Of a stretch of DNA of 56,073 nucleotides, positions 49,779 through 56,073 are shown piece by piece (the stretch's first letter is position 1; each line of letters opens with the position of its first letter). The stretch comes from Verrucomicrobiota bacterium (GTDB taxonomy: Bacteria > Verrucomicrobiota > Verrucomicrobiia > Limisphaerales > UBA9464), in contig JARXAF010000140.1 in the NCBI GenBank assembly GCA_029865985.1, positions 1 to 56,073 of the forward strand. The letters run 5' to 3'. The position numbers and the translations under genes were made by a program. The notes beneath the pieces are model-generated. The model saw only the letters and a list, made by a program, of their open reading frames with translations. It searched no databases and had not been told where the DNA came from.

Positions 49779-50402
49779 ATGATTTCTCCCAAGTTCCGTC
49801 TCATGGCCATGGCTGTGCTCGCGCTTCCGATGTGGGCCGGTGAGTCCAAGTCACTCTTCGATGGGAAGACACTGCAAGGCTGGGAAGGCGACCCGAAGAT
49901 CTGGTCGGTCCAGGACGGAGCGATCACCGCCGGCAGCATCGACCAGCGGGCCAAGCGCAACGAGTTCCTCGCCAGCACCCGCAGCTACACCAACTTCGTC
50001 CTGCGCCTGCAGTTCAAGATCGAGGGGACCGAAGGTTTTGTGAATTCCGGCGTCCAGATTCGCAGCGAACGCATTCCCAACCACCACGAGATGGTCGGAT
50101 ACCAAGCCGACATCGGCGAAGGTTGGTACGGCGCGCTGTACGATGAATCCCGACGGAACACCATCCTCGCCAAACCCGATCCGGAGACCGTGAAGAAGGC
50201 CGTAAAACCGGGGCAATGGAACCACTATGAAATCCGAGCCAACGGCGACCGGGTGACGTTGAAAATCAATGGTGTCCAAACGGTCGACTACACCGAGAAA
50301 GACCCGAAGGTGGTGCCGCACGGCAAGCTGGCTGTTCAAATCCACGGCGATGGAAAAACCCGCGTCCAATTCAAGGACCTATCCATCGAAGAATTGCCCT
50401 GA
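49779..50402 (+). CDS. Secreted DUF1080 (3-keto-disaccharide hydrolase-like) protein
   Basis: 207 residues from the ATG at 49779, which gives a signal peptide (ISPKFRLMAMAVLALPMWAGE). The open frame extends to 49677 without a signal-like start. DUF1080 motifs: SLFDGKTLQGWEGDPKIWSVQDGAI, TNFVLRLQFKIEGTEGFVNSGVQIRSE, GWYGALYDESRRNTI and GQWNHYEIRANGDRVTLKINGV. Some members cleave 3-keto-glycosides in Bacteroidetes; in this phylum the substrate is usually unknown. It ends before a bidirectional terminator. Confidence 0.9.
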   Translation: MISPKFRLMAMAVLALPMWAGESKSLFDGKTLQGWEGDPKIWSVQDGAITAGSIDQRAKRNEFLASTRSYTNFVLRLQFKIEGTEGFVNSGVQIRSERIPNHHEMVGYQADIGEGWYGALYDESRRNTILAKPDPETVKKAVKPGQWNHYEIRANGDRVTLKINGVQTVDYTEKDPKVVPHGKLAVQIHGDGKTRVQFKDLSIEELP

Positions 50403-50451
50403 GGTTGATCCGCGGATTCGCGCGGTTCAACATCCCAAAGGTTCGACCATC

Positions 50452-50491
50452 AAAAAAAACAAGCCGCAGGAAACCCTGCGGCTTGTTTTTT
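50452..50491. terminator. Bidirectional terminator between the DUF1080 and sugar kinase genes
   Basis: Stem CAAGCCGCAGG (50460-50470) / CCTGCGGCTTG (50475-50485) with a 4-base loop, preceded by eight A and followed by six T. It can therefore end transcription in both directions between convergent genes. Confidence 0.93.
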
Positions 50492-50562
50492 GAATCGAAT
50501 CCTTGGAGCGAACTCCTTGAGCGAACCAGGATGTCGACGCGAATCAATCGATCCTGCGCCGA

Positions 50563-51612
50563 TCAGTCTTCACCGGGTTCCAAAGGAGGACGCACTCCGT
50601 ACTTCTTCTTGAGAGCCTCGACCTGAGCCAAGGGCTTCATGCCTCCGGTACATGTCGGATCCGAAAGAGATGCAGCGGCTGCGCAAACCCCGGTCAGCAA
50701 CGACTTCTGGAGATCCCAGCCTTCATGGAGTCCCAGGAGAACACCGGCGGCAAAGGCATCCCCTGCCCCAGCTGAACCAGCGATCGCCTTGGCCGGAACC
50801 TTGAGAGACGGCTGCCAGTGATCTTTGCCATCGCGGGTGCGAGCGAAACAGCCCTCCGGGAAGTGAATGACCACCAATTCCTTCACGCCGAACTGAAGGA
50901 TGGCCCCGGCCGCATGGCGCAACGAAACCGTGTCCAAGACTCCTTCCTTTCGAATGCGGAAACCGGTCACCATACCGGCCTCGTATTCGTTGATGATCGC
51001 GTAGTCGCAGTGCTTGAGCGCCGGTGTGACCACGGTCTTGAATCGGTCGCCGGTCTCGCTGACCACGTCGATGCTGGTCTTCATGCCAGCAGCCTGGGCA
51101 GCCGCCAAGAGCTTAGCCGCGGCAGTCGTTCCGTCCTTGGCAACCACGTCCATCTTGTCGAGCAGCAAGAGGTAGCCCAGATGGAAAATGCGCGCCTTGA
51201 TCTTGGAGAAATCCAACTCCTTCCCATCCCAGAGTGCATTGGCACCCCGGTAGTGGAAGAAGGTCCGCTTGCCGTTCGATTGAACGGTGAAGACATCGGT
51301 GTAGCTGGTGTCTGCGTCGGCTGTGGCCTTCAGGTACCGGGTATCGATCTTGTGCTTGGCACAGTCTTCCAGGATCGAAGCTCCCAAGGCGTCCTTGCCC
51401 ACCAGACCGGTGCCGAGTAGGGGAAACTCAACCCCCAACTTGGCTAGATCCAGCAGCACGTTGTAAGGAGACCCTCCGGTGCCTTGGTGTTGGCTCTTGA
51501 TGTTGGCCAACTGCTCGAGCCCGGGATAGGCGTCGACGATCTTGACCCGATCGATGATCCAGTTGCCGCCGGCAAGAATGCCGGAGCGTTTGGAAACGGA
51601 ATTGCTCTTCAT
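50563..51612 (-). CDS. PfkB family carbohydrate kinase
   Basis: 349 residues from the ATG at 51612 (MKSNSVSKRSGILAGGNWIID). The longer frame to 51795 adds 61 unconserved residues. PfkB fold: an N-terminal substrate-binding region with GTGGSPYNVLLDLAKLG, NEYEAGMVTGF, and the C-terminal PfkB signature with catalytic Asp in GSAGAGDAFAAGVLLG. It likely phosphorylates a sugar or nucleoside. The specific substrate is not identifiable from the sequence. Confidence 0.9.
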   Translation of the reverse strand: MKSNSVSKRSGILAGGNWIIDRVKIVDAYPGLEQLANIKSQHQGTGGSPYNVLLDLAKLGVEFPLLGTGLVGKDALGASILEDCAKHKIDTRYLKATADADTSYTDVFTVQSNGKRTFFHYRGANALWDGKELDFSKIKARIFHLGYLLLLDKMDVVAKDGTTAAAKLLAAAQAAGMKTSIDVVSETGDRFKTVVTPALKHCDYAIINEYEAGMVTGFRIRKEGVLDTVSLRHAAGAILQFGVKELVVIHFPEGCFARTRDGKDHWQPSLKVPAKAIAGSAGAGDAFAAGVLLGLHEGWDLQKSLLTGVCAAAASLSDPTCTGGMKPLAQVEALKKKYGVRPPLEPGED

Positions 51613-51890
51613 CGGAAATGGATACGGCGGTGCAGAAAAGACGTTTGAACTCACAAAGCCTACACGGAGCGAGTCGTGGTTGTCTCTAAGGATTTCCGGG
51701 AGCAGTGGAAAGCATCCTTCAAAACACCAGACCCAATGGCTCCCAACGCATCGCTCCCAGCCCTTATCAAGGCCATGCCATGGACTAGGACCCAAACCAC
51801 CCTTCGTGCAGAAAACCCAACCTTGCGGGGATCACCTCTTGTGTCGGTCACCCCGACCTCGTTAACTTCTTTCAAGTCCCCCGCTGGCTT
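51613..51890. other. Intergenic region between divergent kinase and DUF1549 genes
   Basis: About 280 bases that must carry control elements for two divergent genes. I find no convincing -35/-10 pair, and no terminator or RNA gene. Confidence 0.4.
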
Positions 51891-54419
51891 ATGCAATTGC
51901 CCCTGTCATTCTGGATGGTTGCGCTCTGTCTTAGTGCATCCCTGATCTGCCCCGACTTGCACTCGGCCGAGCGTGGCTCAGACAAACCCATCCCGGCCAC
52001 GCCTGCGCTGCCGTCCATCCGATCGCTGAGACTCGAACCGAAGCAACTCACGCTGTTGAACGGGCGCGATTCTCGGAAGGTTCTGGTTCTTGGAGAAACC
52101 GCCGACGGGTCCTGGATCGACCTCAGTTCTGTGGCCTTGTTCAAACCGGAATCCGCCGCCATTGAACTGGATGCCGATGGCTATATGACAGCCCGCCAGG
52201 TGGGCAAATCCGGAGTGACGATCTCCGCGGGTGGCAAGAGCGCACGGCTGGAAGTCGATGCCCGGTCCGTCGCTTCCGCCGAAGTGGGATTCGTTCGGGA
52301 TATTGAACCCATTCTCAGCCGTGCGGGTTGCAACTCCGGCCCCTGCCACGGGTCGGCCAAAGGAAAGAACGGATTCAAGCTCGCCCTTCGAGGCTATGAT
52401 CCGGAATACGACTACCAAGCGTTGGTCAACGACCTGAGTGGGCGCCGCTTCAACCGGGTGCATGTGGATGAATCCCTCATGCTCCAAAAGCCCTTGGGGG
52501 ATATTCCCCACGAAGGGCGTCAGGCGTTGGTTCCCGGCTCACGTTATCACAAAACCTTGCGCCAGTGGATTTCCGAAGGAGCACGGTTCCAGGAGGTGGC
52601 GCCAAATCGACCGAATCGGATCCAGATCCTTCCCGATAAGGTGGAGTTGGATCTACCTGGCCGCCGCCAACAACTCCTGGTGATCGCCACCTACCCGGAC
52701 GGTTCCACGCGCGATGTGACCCGCGAGGCGGTCTTGAGCAGCAACAACGAGGAGATCGCCCTCGTGCAGAGCAACTCCGTCATCCCGCTACGCCGGGGTG
52801 AGATGGCCGTGCTGGTACGCTACGAAGGTCTCTACGATGCACGGGAAGTCACGGTCATGGGAGACCGCACCGGATTCCGATTTGCCGCCATGCCGGAATA
52901 CAATTTCATCGACCGGGCAGTGAATGCGAAGCTGGAGCGGCTCAAGATCAACCCCAGCGAATTGTGCAATGACGCGGAGTTCATCCGTCGGGTCTCGCTG
53001 GACATCACCGGCCAACCCCCGACGGCCGAGGCGGTGCGCGCCTTCCTGGGCGACCCGGCCGAATCCGGGAAAAAGCGCGAGGCGTTGGTGGACAGCCTCA
53101 TCGGTTCAACCGCCTACTCCGAATTTTGGGCAAACAAGTTCGCGGATCTGCTTCAGTGCAACTCCGAGAATTTGGGCAAGAAGGGCGTCTGGGTTTTCCG
53201 AAGCTGGATCCGCGACCAATTCGCGACGAACCGTCCCTTCGATCAGTTTGCCCAAGAACTCATCCTCGCTAAAGGCAGCACCTTCGAAAACCCCGCCGGA
53301 AATTACCTCCGTGCCCTGCGCGACTCGGGCAAGATGACCGAGGACATCTCCCAGACCTTCCTCGGGGTGCGATTCAACTGCAACAAGTGCCACGATCATC
53401 CGTTCGAGCGGTGGACACAAAATCAGTACTACGAGTTCGGGGCCTTCTTTGCTCAGGTGGCCTTCAAGCGTGGAACCCTCGGCCGCGATCACCTCATTCG
53501 TACCGGTGAGTCTTATGCCTACGAACAGGTTTCCGAGGAAGTGGTCTACCACAACGACCAGGGCGGTGAGATCAAGCATCCCAAGAACGATGCCGTGGTG
53601 GCTCCCAAGGTTCCCTATGGCGAAAACCGCGCGATCGTTGCCGGTGAGGACCGCCGAGATGCCTTTGCCGCTTGGCTCACCTCCAAAGACAACCCGTACT
53701 TCGCAAAGTCCACTGTGAACCGCTTCTGGAGCTACTTCTTCGGACGCGGGATCATTGATCCGGTGGACGATATCCGAGCTGGCAATCCTGCCAGCAACCC
53801 GGCACTGCTGGAAGCCCTCACGGCTCGTTTTGTAGCCGATGGGCACGATGTCCGGAAACTCATCCGACACATGGTGATGTCTCGAACCTACCAACTGAGC
53901 ATCGTTCCCAACCGCTGGAACGAAGACGACTTGGTCAACTTCTCTCATTCCCTGCCCCGCCGACTCAGTGCCGAGCAAATGCTCGATTCCATCGCGGTCG
54001 CCACCGGACGACCGCTGCAATTCTCCAACCTCCCCGACGGCATGCGTGCGGCGCAATTGCCCGACGGCATGGTGGCTGGAAACGACTTCCTCACGCTCTT
54101 CGGCCGACCCAAGCGGCAAAGTGCCTGCGAATGCGAACGCAGCAGCAATGTGACGCTATCCCACGCCTTGAACCTCATCAACGGCAAGACCCTGGGCGAA
54201 TGTGTGAACCGTTCCGACAACCGCTTCGCCCGCCTCGTCTCCGAACAAACCGACGATCGGAAGGTCATCGAAGAAATTTATCTCAGCTGTCTCTGCCGAC
54301 TGCCGACCCAGAAGGAATTGTCCTCGATCCGGTTGGGTGACGGAGCCCAACGCCTCGAAGGGGCCCAAGATCTGGCCTGGGCGTTGATCAACAGCCCGGC
54401 CTTCCTCTTCAATCGCTAG
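51891..54419 (+). CDS. Secreted DUF1549/DUF1553 protein with cytochrome-like and Ig-like modules
   Basis: 842 residues; signal peptide in the first about 27 ([26 protein letters not shown]). An Ig-like beta module (about 45-125) is followed by a Cys cluster [27 protein letters not shown] (about 145-170) typical of the family's PSCyt-like region. A second Ig/BIG2-like module lies at about 245-325. Then the DUF1549 domain ([45 protein letters not shown]) with a CxxCH at [14 protein letters not shown] (about 500). The DUF1553 domain is at the C-terminus ([48 protein letters not shown]). Common and abundant in Planctomycetes and Verrucomicrobia; the function is unknown, probably polysaccharide breakdown. 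Confidence 0.9.
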   Translation: MQLPLSFWMVALCLSASLICPDLHSAERGSDKPIPATPALPSIRSLRLEPKQLTLLNGRDSRKVLVLGETADGSWIDLSSVALFKPESAAIELDADGYMTARQVGKSGVTISAGGKSARLEVDARSVASAEVGFVRDIEPILSRAGCNSGPCHGSAKGKNGFKLALRGYDPEYDYQALVNDLSGRRFNRVHVDESLMLQKPLGDIPHEGRQALVPGSRYHKTLRQWISEGARFQEVAPNRPNRIQILPDKVELDLPGRRQQLLVIATYPDGSTRDVTREAVLSSNNEEIALVQSNSVIPLRRGEMAVLVRYEGLYDAREVTVMGDRTGFRFAAMPEYNFIDRAVNAKLERLKINPSELCNDAEFIRRVSLDITGQPPTAEAVRAFLGDPAESGKKREALVDSLIGSTAYSEFWANKFADLLQCNSENLGKKGVWVFRSWIRDQFATNRPFDQFAQELILAKGSTFENPAGNYLRALRDSGKMTEDISQTFLGVRFNCNKCHDHPFERWTQNQYYEFGAFFAQVAFKRGTLGRDHLIRTGESYAYEQVSEEVVYHNDQGGEIKHPKNDAVVAPKVPYGENRAIVAGEDRRDAFAAWLTSKDNPYFAKSTVNRFWSYFFGRGIIDPVDDIRAGNPASNPALLEALTARFVADGHDVRKLIRHMVMSRTYQLSIVPNRWNEDDLVNFSHSLPRRLSAEQMLDSIAVATGRPLQFSNLPDGMRAAQLPDGMVAGNDFLTLFGRPKRQSACECERSSNVTLSHALNLINGKTLGECVNRSDNRFARLVSEQTDDRKVIEEIYLSCLCRLPTQKELSSIRLGDGAQRLEGAQDLAWALINSPAFLFNR

Positions 54420-54459
54420 ACCGGAAACCTCGCCCCCAGACCTCAAAAAACTCCCAACC

Positions 54460-55914
54460 ATGATCTCCATTCCTGGTCTTTCTGGTGCCACCTGCGACGG
54501 CTTCAATCGCCGCGAATTCATGCGACTCGGTGGTGCCGGACTGCTCGGCCTCAGCCTGGCCGACATTCTCCGTCTCCAGGCCGAACAACCCAAGGGAACC
54601 GGTCCCGCGGCCGGCCAGCCCAAGAACGGCTGGGGATCGGCCAAGCAGGTCCTCATGATCTACCTGCAGGGAGGCCCAAGCCACATCGACATCTGGGATC
54701 CGAAGCCGGACGCGCCGTCGAATGTGCGCGGTGACTTCAAACCCATCCGCACCAAGGTTCCGGGCATCCAACTCAGCGAGGTGATGCCCAAGCTGGCCCA
54801 GCAAATCGACCGGGCCACGCTCATCCGTTCGATGAGCTACACGCCGGCGGGCCTCTTCAACCACACGGCGGCAATTTACCAAATCATGACCGGCTACACG
54901 CCGGACCGTGTGTCCCCGTCGGGCCAGCTGGAACCGCCAGCCCCCAACGACTTCCCGCACATGGGAGCGCAGATCTCCCGCCTCAAACCGCTCGACATCC
55001 CGATGCTCCCCTTCGTGATGCTGCCGCGGCCGCTTCAGGAATCGAACGTCATTGGCAAAGGTGGCACGGCGGGTTTTCTGGGAGCCGCCTACGACCCCTA
55101 TTATTTTTATCAGGACCCGGCCAAGGGCATCAATCTCGACGACCTCACGCTGCGCAAAGAAGTCAGCAAGGAACGTCTGGATCGCCGATCCACCTTGCTC
55201 AAGGCCGTCAATGACGCGATGCCGGAGATGGAAAAGGCCGTCGAGAAATACGCTCTCGACCGCTATTACCAAAAGGCGTTCGACCTCGTCAGCAGCGGCC
55301 GCGCCCGGGACGCCTTCGACTTGTCCAAGGAGAAGGATGGTCTGCGGGATAAATACGGCCGCCACACCTTCGGCCAGGGCCTCTTGCTGGCCCGTCGCCT
55401 TCTGGAATCCGGGACCCGCTTCGTGCAAATGAACTGGCCCGCCGTGGCCAACGGGGACCCGACCGTCGATGCTTGGGACACGCATGCGGCCAACTTCGGT
55501 CCGCTGCGCAATTTGCACTGCCCCAAGCTGGATTCCGGGCTCAGCGCCCTTCTGGAGGATCTAGACGAGCGAGGTCTCCTGAAGGAGACCCTCGTGGTGG
55601 CCCTCGGCGAGTTCGGCCGCAGCCCCCGCCTCGGCGTGAGCACCAGCGGCAATACCAACTCGCCCGACGGGCGCGACCACTGGCCTTATTGCTACACGGC
55701 CTTGATCGCAGGTGCGGGTATTCGGCGCGGAGCCCTGTATGGCAAATCGGATGCGACCGGATCCTCGCCCGTCGAAACCCCGGTGCACCCGACCCAAATC
55801 GTGGCCACGGTGTATCACGCGCTGGGAATCGACCCACACACCATCGTCATGAACCACCTGAACCAGCCGCGCGAACTGGTCCAAGCCGAACCGGTCACCG
55901 ACCTCTTCGGCTGA
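54460..55914 (+). CDS. DUF1501 family protein, Tat-exported
   Basis: 484 residues. A twin-arginine signal ([22 protein letters not shown]) lies near residues 16-37. DUF1501 is related to the sulfatase/alkaline-phosphatase fold: [66 protein letters not shown] and [19 protein letters not shown]. It begins 40 bases after the DUF1549/1553 gene; this pair is a classic neighbouring set in the phylum and is probably co-transcribed. No biochemical activity is established for the family. Confidence 0.92.
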   Translation: MISIPGLSGATCDGFNRREFMRLGGAGLLGLSLADILRLQAEQPKGTGPAAGQPKNGWGSAKQVLMIYLQGGPSHIDIWDPKPDAPSNVRGDFKPIRTKVPGIQLSEVMPKLAQQIDRATLIRSMSYTPAGLFNHTAAIYQIMTGYTPDRVSPSGQLEPPAPNDFPHMGAQISRLKPLDIPMLPFVMLPRPLQESNVIGKGGTAGFLGAAYDPYYFYQDPAKGINLDDLTLRKEVSKERLDRRSTLLKAVNDAMPEMEKAVEKYALDRYYQKAFDLVSSGRARDAFDLSKEKDGLRDKYGRHTFGQGLLLARRLLESGTRFVQMNWPAVANGDPTVDAWDTHAANFGPLRNLHCPKLDSGLSALLEDLDERGLLKETLVVALGEFGRSPRLGVSTSGNTNSPDGRDHWPYCYTALIAGAGIRRGALYGKSDATGSSPVETPVHPTQIVATVYHALGIDPHTIVMNHLNQPRELVQAEPVTDLFG

Positions 55915-55984
55915 GCCATTCAACACCCCAGAAGCCCGATCCCACGTCGATCCGGAACGACCCATCGGAAGACTCCTGTTTTTC

Positions 55985-56073
55985 ATGAGACCCACTCTCG
56001 CCCTGGTGGTTGCATGGCTGTCGCTCTCAGGCATCCTGACGGCACAACCCGCTCCCAAACTGGATTCCGCTTC
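55985..56073 (+). CDS. Start of a further secreted protein (3' end cut by window)
   Basis: The frame from the ATG at 55985 reads MRPTLALVVAWLSLSGILTA, a signal peptide, then QPAPKLDSAS to the window edge. It is the next gene after the DUF1501 gene on the same strand. Only 29 codons are visible, so nothing more can be said. Confidence 0.65.
   Translation, partial: MRPTLALVVAWLSLSGILTAQPAPKLDSA

Overview
The window is about 56 kb of GC-rich, densely coding bacterial chromosome with short intergenic gaps. The gene content points to the phylum Verrucomicrobiota, probably the Limisphaerales/Pedosphaera side. Evidence for this is the set of pseudopilin-like proteins (one with the H-X9-DG motif), the secreted DUF1549/DUF1553 plus DUF1501 gene pair typical of the Planctomycetota-Verrucomicrobiota group, many secreted carbohydrate-active proteins, and a primary sigma factor with a long Ala/Lys/Pro-rich N-terminus. 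The taxon is inferred; there is no rRNA in the window. I saw no tRNA, rRNA, insertion sequence, prophage or CRISPR array.

Layout. 1-3907: cut-off H-X9-DG pseudopilin, unknown anchored protein, second pseudopilin (ATGA overlap), and a secreted phosphodiester glycosidase. 4202-6058: metallo-beta-lactamase/degenerate receiver/GAF fusion. 6206-14561: sodium:solute symporter, 1487-residue GH13-GH133 glycogen debranching enzyme, and O-antigen-ligase/TPR membrane protein. 14646-22000: HPr, GatC, IMP dehydrogenase, GH31 alpha-glucosidase, CE15-type esterase, dienelactone hydrolase and a small membrane protein. 22194-29842: core block dnaB-bamA-skp-ispD-rpoD, with clear hairpin terminators after skp and rpoD. 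29909-31615: secreted CotH-like kinase. 31723-34405 (minus): ymdB-xseA-cytochrome c lipoprotein. 34544-41946: enlarged signal peptidase I, a three-enzyme fusion, and a 1216-residue hybrid histidine kinase. 41974-44617 (minus): pepP, folK, dapB. 44751-45473: membrane protein. 45467-49058 (minus): three overlapping CNNM/CBS membrane protein genes. 49173-51612: coaD, a DUF1080 protein and a PfkB sugar kinase facing it across a shared bidirectional terminator. 51891-56073: DUF1549/DUF1553 protein, DUF1501 protein and the start of a further secreted protein.

Themes. Glycogen/alpha-glucan use (debranching enzyme, GH31 alpha-glucosidase, sugar kinase, symporter) and plant-polymer degradation (CE15, DUF1080, DUF1549/DUF1501) sit among housekeeping genes. 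The most unusual item is the single reading frame at 36066-38207. It joins a YwlE-like protein arginine phosphatase, ribose-5-phosphate isomerase B and serine hydroxymethyltransferase, three functions that are neighbouring separate genes in Bacillus. Other unusual items are the metallo-beta-lactamase protein whose receiver has Glu in place of the phospho-acceptor Asp, a signal peptidase with about 110 extra residues between its catalytic Ser and Lys, and a terminator hairpin ending three bases before the ispD start codon.
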